Shown: piece by piece, positions 25,243 to 33,673 of the stretch
How positions within the stretch are numbered: position 1 is the stretch's first letter
Layout: every line of letters begins with the position of its first letter
NCBI RefSeq assembly: GCF_003385515.1
Contig: NZ_QNVT01000038.1
Coordinates: forward strand, 1-50,798
DNA: 50,798 nt
Direction: 5' to 3'
Source of the DNA: Chryseobacterium pennae
Lineage (GTDB): Bacteria; Bacteroidota; Bacteroidia; Flavobacteriales; Weeksellaceae
Position numbers and translations under genes: made by a program
The notes under the pieces: model-generated
Seen by the model: the letters and a program-made list of their open reading frames with translations, nothing else
Database searches by the model: none
Told to the model about the DNA's origin: nothing

Positions 25243-26904
25243 ATGAAAAAACTTAGCATTTTATCTTTAATTCTTACAGTTTCAGTTTTCAATGCACAGG
25301 TCATTTCCGGGACCATTATTTCTAAAAATGAAAATCAACCCGTGCCTTATGTGAAAATTGGGGTAGAAAAGAAGACTACCGGAACAATTTCAGACGGAAA
25401 AGGAAATTTTTCAATAGATCTTACCGGTTTGGACCCGCAACAAAAAGTAAAAATAGAAGTACCAGGGTATGAGCTGTATGAAGAAACAGTACAGAATTTT
25501 AAAGCCCATGATCTTCAGAAGGTATTTTTGAACGAGAAAACTAAAACCATCAAAGAAATTGCGATTAAACCTAAAAAGCTGGTAGATAAAAATTGGGGTG
25601 TAAAAACGAAAACCAAAAGTATTTTATATTTTGTTAATCCAGTAGGAGACAAAGCCGGTTTTCTTGGAGAAACAGCTTTGGAATTTAATACAAAGAAAAG
25701 ATCTAAAATTAAGAATATTAATTTAAATATTGCCCGATATGTTTCCACGGAACCGGTTCTGATGCGGTATAGTATTTACAGTGAGAAAGACGGTTTTCCG
25801 GATGAAAACTTACTGGATGAAGAAATTACAGTACAGCTTACAGAAGATATGATTAAAGATGGAACATATACGCTTGATGTTAATGATCATAATATCTGGG
25901 TGAAAGGAAAGTTCTTTGTAGGGATTAATTTTTTAAAAGAATTTAACGGATTCATTAAAATCAGTGCTGCATTGTTCAAAACGGGCTTCATCAGAGAGTT
26001 CTATGGAGACTGGACAAAAATGACAATTGCTGCACCAGCCATTAATATCGATGTGAAAATGGATAAAAACGGGAACGATAAAGATACCAAGGATGATGAT
26101 GGCGGCTATACTGATGACATTATTTCTCAGGGATGGCTTGCTGATAATTCAAAAAATATTGAGGAAGCAGATAAATCCATATATGGTAAAAATGATTCTG
26201 CCGGAAAATACCTGGAATTGAAAGATACAAATCTTTATTATGAAGTATATGGAGAAGGTGAACCTTTGGTATTGCTTCACGGAAATTCAGGGAGTATTAA
26301 AGATTTTTATCAGCAAATCCCGGTTCTGGCCAAGCAGTATAAAGTGATCGCAGTAGATACAAGAGGACAAGGGAAAAGCAAAGACACTTCCAAAAAAGAT
26401 TTTACCTATAAATTGTTTGCTGATGATGTAAAAGCATTGGCAGAGGAACTAAAATTGGATAAAATAAATATAGTTGGTTGGAGTGATGGTGGAAATACAG
26501 GACTTGAATTTGCGCTGAAATATCCTGAACGTCTTAATAAACTGGTTACTATTGGAGCGAATGCTTTTCCTGAAGGAGTAGAAGATAAGCTTATCGAACG
26601 GTTTACCAATCAGATGAAACAACTAAATGATATGGGGTCCGAAGAAACATTTGGGGAACGCAGACTTTTAAAAATAATGCTTACACAGCCTGATATCAGT
26701 AAAAATGATCTAGATAAAATAAAAAGTCCCGTTTTAGTTATTGCTGGTGACAGAGATGTAATTAAACCGGATCATACCGAATTTATTTCGAAACAGATTC
26801 CTAATGCTGAAATGAAAATATACAAGGACACTACCCACATGGTGCCTTTTGAAAAACCAGATCAGCTAAATGCAGATATTCTGAGTTTCCTTGGGAAGAA
26901 ATAA
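25243..26904 (+). CDS. Carboxypeptidase-like domain fused to alpha/beta hydrolase
   Basis: A 553-aa exported protein with an uncommon build. After a signal peptide (MKKLSILSLILTVSVFNAQ) comes a CarboxypepD_reg-like beta-sandwich (about 20-100: ISGTIISKNENQPVPYVKI), then a second beta-rich region to about 270, an acidic linker (DKNGNDKDTKDDDGG, 274-288), and a C-terminal alpha/beta hydrolase (about 328-553). The hydrolase has an intact triad: Ser414 in GWSDGG, Asp505 in AGDRDVIKPDH and His532 in DTTHMVPF, with oxyanion loop LLHGNSGS. It probably acts on an ester or peptide in the periplasm or at the surface; the substrate is unknown. The acidic linker could bind calcium. Start ATG 25243 fits the promoter. 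Confidence 0.82.
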   Translation: MKKLSILSLILTVSVFNAQVISGTIISKNENQPVPYVKIGVEKKTTGTISDGKGNFSIDLTGLDPQQKVKIEVPGYELYEETVQNFKAHDLQKVFLNEKTKTIKEIAIKPKKLVDKNWGVKTKTKSILYFVNPVGDKAGFLGETALEFNTKKRSKIKNINLNIARYVSTEPVLMRYSIYSEKDGFPDENLLDEEITVQLTEDMIKDGTYTLDVNDHNIWVKGKFFVGINFLKEFNGFIKISAALFKTGFIREFYGDWTKMTIAAPAINIDVKMDKNGNDKDTKDDDGGYTDDIISQGWLADNSKNIEEADKSIYGKNDSAGKYLELKDTNLYYEVYGEGEPLVLLHGNSGSIKDFYQQIPVLAKQYKVIAVDTRGQGKSKDTSKKDFTYKLFADDVKALAEELKLDKINIVGWSDGGNTGLEFALKYPERLNKLVTIGANAFPEGVEDKLIERFTNQMKQLNDMGSEETFGERRLLKIMLTQPDISKNDLDKIKSPVLVIAGDRDVIKPDHTEFISKQIPNAEMKIYKDTTHMVPFEKPDQLNADILSFLGKK

Positions 26905-27024
26905 ATAGGAGGGAAGCGGTAAGATGGAGGTAGGAAGCTTTTTTGGATCATTAGAAAATAAACTTAAAGTTGATATTTGGTGCTCAAGAAACTTCCATCT
27001 CCCGGCATCCATCTTCCAGCCTTA
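26905..27024. repeat. Imperfect inverted purine/pyrimidine element
   Basis: A purine-rich left end (AGGAGGGAAGCGGTAAGATG then GAGGTAGGAAGC) faces a pyrimidine-rich right end (AACTTCCATCTCCCGGCATC then CATCTTCCAGCC), which is roughly its reverse complement. It fills the gap between convergent genes and could fold into a long imperfect hairpin, acting as a bidirectional terminator or as a dispersed repeat. Confidence 0.5.
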
Positions 27025-27888
27025 TTAATCTAATGTGAGTCTTTTCAGAGACCATGAATTGCCGTTGTAGATATCCAAATCTACCTTAGTATTAATCCCA
27101 TGAACGATTCCGTTTTCTGTAAATTGCCAGAAATCCCACTGGTCATCAGGAGATGGTGTTGGGACGTCATTGTAATTGGCAAGCCACAAAGGGTAATCTT
27201 TAAACTCTCCCTTCAGAAAATCCTTATAGTAATGGTAATATGTATAAATAATAGGCTTTTCACCGTAGGTTTCTTCCACAATTTTACACCATACTTTTAA
27301 ATCTTCTATCAGTTTTTTATTGGTTTTTCGTTTTGGAATCTTTTCAATATCCAGAATCGGAGGAAGGTCGCCGCTCTCTAGTTTTACATTTGCTAAAAAA
27401 TTATTAGCCTGCATCACCGGATCTTCATCAGCCCTGTAAAAATGATAAGCGCCACGGATCAGTTTGTGTTTTTTAGCCATTTCCCAAAACTCATCAAAAT
27501 GTTTATCCGCACTTTTATTTCCCATAGTAGCACGCATGACTACAAATTCCAAAGGAATGGTTTTGTTACCGATACTGAGACTGTCCCATTTGATGTCTTC
27601 CCTGTTTTGATAGTGAGAAACATCAAAGCCATAGGTTTTATCAAGATTATTGGCTAATACTCTCTGGATTCTTGAACTTTCCTTTTCGCTGTTGTGAAGT
27701 TTTTTATGTATGAATTTATTAAAGTATAATGCATAATAATAGCTTACAGATTGCTTGAGATAAAATCCAGTCCCGATTAAAGCTACAATTAAGATGGCTA
27801 ATATCACTCTTCGACGGAAAAAATAGCTGTTCCGTCTGTTCTTATGAATCTGTTTGGCAGTTTTTTTGGTGTACTTTTTTGGTGTCAT
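27025..27888 (-). CDS. Glycoside hydrolase family 25 (lysozyme-like), membrane-anchored
   Basis: A 287-aa GH25 muramidase. A basic N-terminus (KKYTKKTAKQIHKNRRNS) precedes a single transmembrane anchor at about 27-44, then the TIM-barrel: GFDVSHYQ (Asp89), FVVMRATMG, GAYHFYRADEDP and the catalytic pair in PPILDIEK (Asp180, Glu182). It should hydrolyse peptidoglycan from the periplasmic face. I prefer ATG 27888 to the TTG at 27900, because a -7 element (27898-27905, minus strand) overlaps that TTG. Divergent from NDH-2. Confidence 0.9.
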   Translation of the reverse strand: MTPKKYTKKTAKQIHKNRRNSYFFRRRVILAILIVALIGTGFYLKQSVSYYYALYFNKFIHKKLHNSEKESSRIQRVLANNLDKTYGFDVSHYQNREDIKWDSLSIGNKTIPLEFVVMRATMGNKSADKHFDEFWEMAKKHKLIRGAYHFYRADEDPVMQANNFLANVKLESGDLPPILDIEKIPKRKTNKKLIEDLKVWCKIVEETYGEKPIIYTYYHYYKDFLKGEFKDYPLWLANYNDVPTPSPDDQWDFWQFTENGIVHGINTKVDLDIYNGNSWSLKRLTLD

Positions 27889-27897
27889 AAAGTTTTG

Positions 27898-27905
27898 CAA
27901 AACTA
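27898..27905 (-). promoter_or_regulatory. -7 element of GH25 gene
   Basis: The minus strand reads TAGTTTTG, 9 nt before ATG 27888; the predicted transcript begins within a few nt of the start codon. Confidence 0.5.
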
Positions 27906-27939
27906 ACTTTTTTCACATCTAAATGCTAAATAAAATCAG

Positions 27940-27947
27940 TAAATTTG
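27940..27947 (+). promoter_or_regulatory. -7 element of NDH-2 gene
   Basis: TAAATTTG ends 6 nt before ATG 27954, so the transcript should be nearly leaderless. It includes the alternative TTG at 27945, which therefore cannot be the start. Confidence 0.55.
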
Positions 27948-27953
27948 TGTATT

Positions 27954-29216
27954 ATGGAAACACGCGAAAAAATCATCATTATAGGAGGAGGATTTGCGGG
28001 GCTGCAGCTTGCAAAAACATTGAATAATAAGAACAAAAAGGTCATTGTTCTGGATCGGATGAACCACCACATGTTTCAGCCGCTTTTTTATCAGGTAGCC
28101 TCTGGAAGAATAGAACCTTCCAATATTTCTTTTCCCTTCAGAAAAATTTTTCAGCAATCCAGAAACACACAGTTCCGGATGACGGACGTTAGAGAAATTG
28201 ATGCCACAAACAATAAAGTTATTACAGATGAGGCAGAGTTTACTTATGATAAACTCATCATTGCAACAGGTTGTAAAACTAATTTTTTCGGTAATAAAGA
28301 CCTGGAAGGGAAAGCCTTCGGAATGAAAAATACCCAGGAAGCGATCAGCATCAGAAATCATGTTCTGATGACGTTTGAAAAACTGATTATTGAAAAAAGC
28401 CGAAGCGATGACGGAAACTGGAATATCGTTATTGTAGGAAGTGGTCCTACCGGTGTAGAGCTTGCAGGAGCCTTTGCCGAAATGAAAAAAGATATTCTAC
28501 CAAGAGATTATCCTTATATGAATTTCGATCAGTTAAAGATTATTCTTGTAAGCTCTACAGAAAAACCTCTGGCAGTAATGAGCAGTGAAGCTCAGGAAAA
28601 ATCTGAAAAGTACCTTAAAGATCTTGGAGTCACATTCATGAGCGGAGAAGTTGTTACAGATTATGATGGAGATAAAGTACATTTGAAAAGCGGTAAAGAA
28701 ATACCATCCAATAATGTCATCTGGGCTGCAGGAGTTACAGGAAATGTAATTGATGGTTTCCCTGAAGAAAAATTAGTCAGAAACAGATATATCGTAGACC
28801 GATACAACAAAATAAAAGGGTATGATAATGTGTATGCCATCGGAGATATTGCCTATATGGAAACTCCAAAGTATCCACAAGGACATCCACAGGTAGCCAA
28901 TGTTGCCATTAATCAGGCCAAAAATCTAGGTAAAAATCTCTTAAAGAAAAATGAAAGTGAATGGAAAGAATATGAATACGATGACAAAGGTTCTCTGGCA
29001 ACCATAGGGAAGCACAGAGCAGTTGTAGATCTACCTTTCATAAAATTTCAGGGATTTTTAGCATGGTATTTCTGGATGTTTCTCCATTTAATGCTAATTT
29101 TGAGCGTTAGAAATAAGCTGGCCATATTCTTCAACTGGATGTGGAGCTATATCAACAAGGATTCTTCCTTAAGATTAATTATTATACCTACTAAGAAAAA
29201 CGGAACATTACAATGA
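27954..29216 (+). CDS. Type II NADH dehydrogenase (NDH-2)
   Basis: A 420-aa FAD-dependent pyridine nucleotide-disulfide-type oxidoreductase. The FAD motif is IIGGGFAGLQLAK near the N-terminus; the NADH-binding motif is VIVGSGPTGVELAGAFAEM; the second FAD contact is NVYAIGDIAYME. A hydrophobic C-terminal stretch (FLAWYFWMFLHLMLILSVRNK) is the usual membrane-attachment region. It transfers electrons from NADH to quinone without proton pumping. The stop overlaps the trmD start (ATGA), so the two are translationally coupled. Confidence 0.9.
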   Translation: METREKIIIIGGGFAGLQLAKTLNNKNKKVIVLDRMNHHMFQPLFYQVASGRIEPSNISFPFRKIFQQSRNTQFRMTDVREIDATNNKVITDEAEFTYDKLIIATGCKTNFFGNKDLEGKAFGMKNTQEAISIRNHVLMTFEKLIIEKSRSDDGNWNIVIVGSGPTGVELAGAFAEMKKDILPRDYPYMNFDQLKIILVSSTEKPLAVMSSEAQEKSEKYLKDLGVTFMSGEVVTDYDGDKVHLKSGKEIPSNNVIWAAGVTGNVIDGFPEEKLVRNRYIVDRYNKIKGYDNVYAIGDIAYMETPKYPQGHPQVANVAINQAKNLGKNLLKKNESEWKEYEYDDKGSLATIGKHRAVVDLPFIKFQGFLAWYFWMFLHLMLILSVRNKLAIFFNWMWSYINKDSSLRLIIIPTKKNGTLQ

Positions 29217-29884
29217 GAATTGATATCATAAGCGTACTTCCAGAATTGATGGAAAGTCCATTTCAAACCTCTATTTTAAAAAGAGCAATGGACAAAGGAC
29301 TGGCAGAAGTACATTTTCATCACCTGAGAGACTGGGCAATCAATAAACATAAGCAAATTGATGATGAACCTTACGGCGGTGGCGCAGGAATGGTGATGAT
29401 GGTAGAACCATTGGATAAATGTATCTCAGAACTAAAGTCTCAAAGAGAATATGATGAGGTAATCTATCTGACCCCAGATGGGGTAACTCTTAATCAGAAA
29501 ATAGCCAATTCTCTTTCTATTAAAGAAAACCTGATCTTTCTTTGTGGACATTATAAAGGAATAGATCAAAGGGTAAGAGACCTTCATATTACCAAAGAAA
29601 TATCTATTGGTGATTATGTGCTTACAGGCGGTGAACTTGCTGCATGTGTATTGGCAGATTCTATTATAAGACTGCTCCCGGGAGTTTTAAATGATGAGCA
29701 GAGTGCTTTAACAGACAGTTTTCAGGATGATCTTCTGTCACCACCTATTTATACAAGACCGGAAAGCTATAAAGGACTTGATGTTCCTAAGATTTTACTC
29801 AGCGGAAACTTTCGTAAAATTGAAGAATGGCGTCATGACGAAGCAGTAAGAATTACTAAAGAAAAACGTCCTGATCTCCTTTAA
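29213..29884 (+). CDS. trmD: tRNA (guanine-N1-)-methyltransferase
   Basis: TrmD, a SPOUT-class methyltransferase that makes m1G37 in tRNAs; 223 aa, slightly short of E. coli (255) but full core. Landmarks are RIDIISVLPELMESPF at the N-terminus, PYGGGAGMVMMVEPL, the trefoil-knot SAM site LCGHYKGIDQRV and GDYVLTGGELAACVLADSI, and a C-terminal domain with YTRPESYKGLDVP. It overlaps the NDH-2 stop by 4 bp. rimM, rpsP and rplS, common neighbours in other phyla, are absent here. Confidence 0.97.
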   Translation: MRIDIISVLPELMESPFQTSILKRAMDKGLAEVHFHHLRDWAINKHKQIDDEPYGGGAGMVMMVEPLDKCISELKSQREYDEVIYLTPDGVTLNQKIANSLSIKENLIFLCGHYKGIDQRVRDLHITKEISIGDYVLTGGELAACVLADSIIRLLPGVLNDEQSALTDSFQDDLLSPPIYTRPESYKGLDVPKILLSGNFRKIEEWRHDEAVRITKEKRPDLL

Positions 29885-30261
29885 TATAGTGTTACAGATC
29901 ATTTAAGCCCTGTTTTTTTTAATTATTCTATTTGTCTACAAATTAAATGGAATAATATTTGTTATTATTGTAAGTGAAAAGAAAAATATTAGCAACTTTG
30001 GCTTTATAGTTGGAATTTTGTTTCGATTATTTGTTGTTTTATTTATTATTTTAATTTTTATATATTGAATAAAATTGCGAATTAATTGAAAATTTAATTC
30101 ACTACAAATGGTTTTATTGATTTTTTTTATTACTTTTGAAATATTTCTTATTAGAAATTGATTTATCATATTGTAGATTGATCAATGAAATTTGAAAAAA
30201 AATAATAAATTTACATTTAGAAGAAAAGAACATATTAATTAAAGTATAGAAATTTGTGTTG
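29885..30261. other. Very AT-rich spacer
   Basis: A 377-bp gap dominated by A/T runs. I see no convincing ORF, RNA gene, DnaA box or terminator hairpin. A minus-strand open frame at 29936-30169 is low-complexity and lysine/isoleucine/asparagine-rich, typical of noncoding AT-rich DNA. Confidence 0.6.
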
Positions 30262-31197
30262 ATGGAACTGTTCTCTTTTTATAATGTTGAAAATTTATTT
30301 TTACCCGATCCGAAACCTGTCCATAAATTAGATCCTACTAAGTCAGGTTTAAGAAACTGGGATGAGAGAAGATATAATAATAAACTTTTTAAAATCTCTC
30401 ACGTATTTCAATTGATGAAGGAGGAAAATGAAGTATTGCCATTTATCATAGGATTATCTGAGGTTTCCGGAAGGAAAGTTTTAGAAGATCTTGTAGAAAT
30501 GGATCCCTTTAATTCTGAATATGGAATTGTGCATTACAATTCTATGGATGAAAGAAAGGTAGATGTAGCCATGTTATACGATAAAAATAAAGTAGAGGTC
30601 ATAGATTCTGAGACCATTACTTTCTTTTTTGAAATAACCTATAAAAACACTGGAAATTACGACACAACCAGAGACGTACTGTTTTCGAAAATTAAATATA
30701 AAGGGGAAATTATTAATGTCTTTATCGCCCATCTTCCCTCTAAGCGCGAAAAAGATATCAATAAACCCAAGAGAACTTTTATATTGAATGAGATCCGGCA
30801 GCGGATTATGAAAATTGTAGGTGATGATAATGAACATGTCATATTGTGTGGTGATTTTAACGAAAACCCGGATGATGAAAATTTAGTGCAAATTCTCTAT
30901 GACAACGATCATGAGAAGGTTCTAATGAACCCTTTTCAGGAGTTGTTTTCTACAAGAAATTATTCTACTTTTCATTATAAATCTGGATTGCTCTATGATC
31001 AGATTATTATGTCAAGATCCCTCCTTGATAATAAGACGCTGGCTTTTCAGGAAGCCTGTGTGTTCAATTCTGAAAAAATTAGCAGCAGGACCAGAAATTT
31101 TGAAGGTCGACCTTTCCGAACTTATGCCGGTACCCGGTATTTAGGCGGATACAGCGATCACTTCCCGGTTTTTGTAAAGTTTAAAAGCTTATCATAA
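30262..31197 (+). CDS. Endonuclease/exonuclease/phosphatase family protein
   Basis: A 311-aa EEP-superfamily metal-dependent hydrolase. I start at ATG 30262, not the GTG at 30256. The N-terminal SFYNVENLF carries the metal-ligand Asn; IGLSEVSGR has the Glu; the core HVILCGDFNENPDDEN supplies the catalytic Asp/Asn; and the C-terminal GGYSDHFPVFVKF has the SDH motif. All active-site residues are intact. There is no signal peptide, so it is cytoplasmic; it could be a DNase, RNase or phosphodiesterase. It lies 27 bp upstream of the Lrp and deoC genes on the same strand, suggesting nucleic-acid breakdown and nucleoside salvage, a weak inference. Confidence 0.88.
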   Translation: MELFSFYNVENLFLPDPKPVHKLDPTKSGLRNWDERRYNNKLFKISHVFQLMKEENEVLPFIIGLSEVSGRKVLEDLVEMDPFNSEYGIVHYNSMDERKVDVAMLYDKNKVEVIDSETITFFFEITYKNTGNYDTTRDVLFSKIKYKGEIINVFIAHLPSKREKDINKPKRTFILNEIRQRIMKIVGDDNEHVILCGDFNENPDDENLVQILYDNDHEKVLMNPFQELFSTRNYSTFHYKSGLLYDQIIMSRSLLDNKTLAFQEACVFNSEKISSRTRNFEGRPFRTYAGTRYLGGYSDHFPVFVKFKSLS

Positions 31198-31224
31198 AAA
31201 ACATAAATAATAAAAAAGTAGAAA

Positions 31225-31695
31225 ATGAAAAATTCGAGCAACACAAGCTATCATTTAGATTCCATCGACAAAGAAATCATTTACATGTTGATGGATAATG
31301 CTAAAACTTCTTTAGCACACATTTCAAAAAATGTGGGAATTTCCACAACAGCAGTACACCAAAGGATTAAAAAACTGGAACATGCAGGAGTTATTGAAAA
31401 CTCAATTTCATTCCTGAATCCTAAAAAAATCGGGTATAAGGTGATTTCATACATTGGGGTATTCCTGGATCAGCCAAGCCATTATCCTGAAGTGGTAAAA
31501 TCTTTGCATGATATCAATGAAGTAGTGGAAGCCCACTATACAACCGGGAATTATACAATATTCCTGAAAGTTCTTTGTAAGGATAACGACCATTTGATGC
31601 AAATCCTTAACAAACTCCAAAAACTGAAAGGAGTAACAAGAACAGAAACTTTCATATCTTTGGAACAAGGTATTTACAGACAATTGAAAGTATAA
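31225..31695 (+). CDS. Lrp/AsnC family transcriptional regulator
   Basis: A 156-aa feast/famine regulator. An N-terminal winged HTH (about 10-65: LDSIDKEIIYMLMDNAKTSL, then GISTTAVHQRIKKLEHAGVI) is followed by the C-terminal RAM/effector domain (about 70-150). It begins 27 nt after the EEP gene and ends 4 nt before deoC, which argues for cotranscription with deoC. The effector and targets are unknown. Confidence 0.93.
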   Translation: MKNSSNTSYHLDSIDKEIIYMLMDNAKTSLAHISKNVGISTTAVHQRIKKLEHAGVIENSISFLNPKKIGYKVISYIGVFLDQPSHYPEVVKSLHDINEVVEAHYTTGNYTIFLKVLCKDNDHLMQILNKLQKLKGVTRTETFISLEQGIYRQLKV

Positions 31696-31699
31696 CGAT

Positions 31700-32443
31700 A
31701 TGAACATAGCCCAATATTTGGATTCAACTTACTTGAAGACACCGGAACAATCAGGTATTTCACATGAAGGAACTCTTCAGATTGATAAAGAACTTGCCCA
31801 GGTAGCCATAGATAATGGAATTTTTGCCGTCATGATCCGTCCGGATTATGTGGCTGAGATCAAAAAATATATTCAGGAGAGAAATTCAAATGTTGCAGTA
31901 GGAACTGTAATAGGATTCCACGAAGGAACATACTCAATAGAAGAGAAACTTGCTGAAGCTTCAAAAGCTATTGAAGATGGAGCAGATGAACTGGATTTTG
32001 TAATTAATTACAATGCCTACCTTCAGGGAAATACTGAATTGGTAAAAGAAGAATTTGTGAAATGTACGAAGTTATCTTTGGACCATCATAAAATTGCCAA
32101 ATGGATTATTGAAATTGCTGCTCTAACTGATGAGCAGATCGCAGACATTACCAAAAGTATTTCAAATTGGGCAGAAGAGAATTTTTCAGCGAATGATTTA
32201 TCTGAAATTTTCGTTAAATCATCAACCGGCTTTTATGAGACTGCAGATGGAAAACCTAACGGAGCAACATTTGAAGGTATAAAGATAATGCTTGATAATG
32301 CAGGAAAACTTCCTGTAAAAGCTGCCGGAGGAGTAAGAACTCCTGAAGATGCTGAAAAAATGATCAATATGGGAGTAAAGAGAATCGGAACTTCTTCTGC
32401 ATTGGGATTAATTAAAAATGAATCTTCATCAGGCGGATATTAA
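31700..32443 (+). CDS. deoC: Deoxyribose-phosphate aldolase
   Basis: A 247-aa class I aldolase that cleaves 2-deoxyribose-5-phosphate to acetaldehyde and glyceraldehyde-3-phosphate in deoxynucleoside catabolism. Landmarks are YLDSTYLKTPE at the N-terminus, DELDFVINYNAYL, the Schiff-base Lys in EIFVKSSTGF, and the phosphate-binding KAAGGVRTPEDAEKMI and GTSSAL. Length is normal. It follows the Lrp gene by 4 nt and is closed by a bidirectional terminator. Confidence 0.95.
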   Translation: MNIAQYLDSTYLKTPEQSGISHEGTLQIDKELAQVAIDNGIFAVMIRPDYVAEIKKYIQERNSNVAVGTVIGFHEGTYSIEEKLAEASKAIEDGADELDFVINYNAYLQGNTELVKEEFVKCTKLSLDHHKIAKWIIEIAALTDEQIADITKSISNWAEENFSANDLSEIFVKSSTGFYETADGKPNGATFEGIKIMLDNAGKLPVKAAGGVRTPEDAEKMINMGVKRIGTSSALGLIKNESSSGGY

Positions 32444-32465
32444 GATCGATATTCAAGAACAATAA

Positions 32466-32495
32466 AAAAACCATCAATTCAATTTGATGGTTTTT
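32466..32495. terminator. Bidirectional terminator (deoC / dus)
   Basis: AAAAACCATCAA (32466-32477) pairs with TTGATGGTTTTT (32484-32495) around a 6-base loop, with A and T tracts giving U-tracts on both strands. Confidence 0.9.
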
Positions 32496-32500
32496 ATTTT

Positions 32501-33496
32501 TTATACCTGGGCCTGGTATTCTTCATAGAATTGTTGGGTTTCCTTAATTAGGGCATCCATTTCTTCTAATGTGAAGACTTCCAGGAATTTTTTTCTGAAA
32601 TCTTTAAAGTGAGGAACTCCACGGAAATAATTACCGTAATGCTGTCTCATTTCTACCAATCCTAATCTTTCCCCTTTCCATTCTGCACTCCATTCTGCAT
32701 GTTGACGCACCGCTAATAACCGGTCTGAAATAGTGGGAGCAGGTAAGTGTTCTCCTGTTTTAAAGAAATGCTTGATTTCATTAAATATCCATGGATAGCC
32801 AATGGCTGCACGTCCGATCATGATTCCGTCACAAGCATACTTCTGTTTGTATTCCAATGCTTTTTCCGGAGAATCGATATCACCGTTCCCGAAAATTGGA
32901 ATTTCAATATTAGGATTTTGTTTGATTCTTGAAATATGTTCCCAATCTGCCTCCCCTTTGTACATCTGTGCACGGGTTCTGGCATGTATGGTAAGCGCTT
33001 TGATTCCGGTTTCCTGTAGACGTTCTGCCACTTCATCTATATTGATACAGGTGCTGTCCCATCCCAGACGGGCTTTCACCGTTACAGGGAGGTGAGTGGA
33101 ACTCACTACTGCTTTTGTAAGACGAACCATCAGGTCAATGTCCTTTAAAACTCCGGCACCGGCACCTTTGCAGACTACTTTTTTTACAGGACAACCAAAA
33201 TTAATGTCTACAAGGTCTGGATTTACTGTCTCAACAATTCTCGCAGACATGGCCATTGCTTCTTCATCACCACCGAAGATCTGTATCCCGACTGGTCTTT
33301 CATAATCGAAAATATCCAGCTTTTTACGGCTCTTCATAGCATCACGAATCAATCCTTCAGAAGAAATAAATTCCGAATACATTAAATCTGCACCATGCAT
33401 TTTACATAAACGTCTGTATGGAGGATCACTTACATCTTCCATCGGAGCCAGCAAAAGTGGAAATTCCGGCAGTTCTATGTTGCCTATTTTTATCAT
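32501..33496 (-). CDS. tRNA-dihydrouridine synthase (DusB-like)
   Basis: A 331-aa flavoenzyme that reduces uridine to dihydrouridine in tRNA. Signature blocks are LLAPMEDVSDPPYR (FMN site), DINFGCPVKKVVCKGAGAG with the catalytic Cys, VKARLGW, HARTRAQMYKGEADW and IFGNGDI, then a C-terminal helical tRNA-binding domain. The DusB assignment rests on overall layout and length. The minus-strand -7 element TAAATTTG (33501-33508) ends only 4 nt before the ATG, implying a leaderless transcript. Confidence 0.93.
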   Translation of the reverse strand: MIKIGNIELPEFPLLLAPMEDVSDPPYRRLCKMHGADLMYSEFISSEGLIRDAMKSRKKLDIFDYERPVGIQIFGGDEEAMAMSARIVETVNPDLVDINFGCPVKKVVCKGAGAGVLKDIDLMVRLTKAVVSSTHLPVTVKARLGWDSTCINIDEVAERLQETGIKALTIHARTRAQMYKGEADWEHISRIKQNPNIEIPIFGNGDIDSPEKALEYKQKYACDGIMIGRAAIGYPWIFNEIKHFFKTGEHLPAPTISDRLLAVRQHAEWSAEWKGERLGLVEMRQHYGNYFRGVPHFKDFRKKFLEVFTLEEMDALIKETQQFYEEYQAQV

Positions 33497-33500
33497 GGTG

Positions 33501-33508
33501 CAAATTTA
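33501..33508 (-). promoter_or_regulatory. -7 element of dus gene, implying leaderless mRNA
   Basis: The minus strand reads TAAATTTG with only 4 nt to ATG 33496; a start point about 5-7 nt downstream falls on the start codon. Confidence 0.55.
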
Positions 33509-33673
33509 CAAAATTCTGATTATTAGAAAATATGATATTATCTATTAATGTAAGTGATGAGTTTGAAATGAGTGGAAGAGTATTAGGGAGGGAAAGTTTT
33601 AGGGTTTTAGAGTATGAAAGTGGGGGGAGAAAAATTGTTATAATAAGAATGACTGATTTTAAACCTTAAATCT

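Noticed and set aside
27945..27953. TTG start for NDH-2
   Set aside because: The TTG overlaps the -7 element TAAATTTG, so it would lie upstream of the transcript start.
29936..30169. 77-aa minus-strand ORF
   Set aside because: Made almost entirely of I, N, K, T from AT-rich DNA; no protein-like features.
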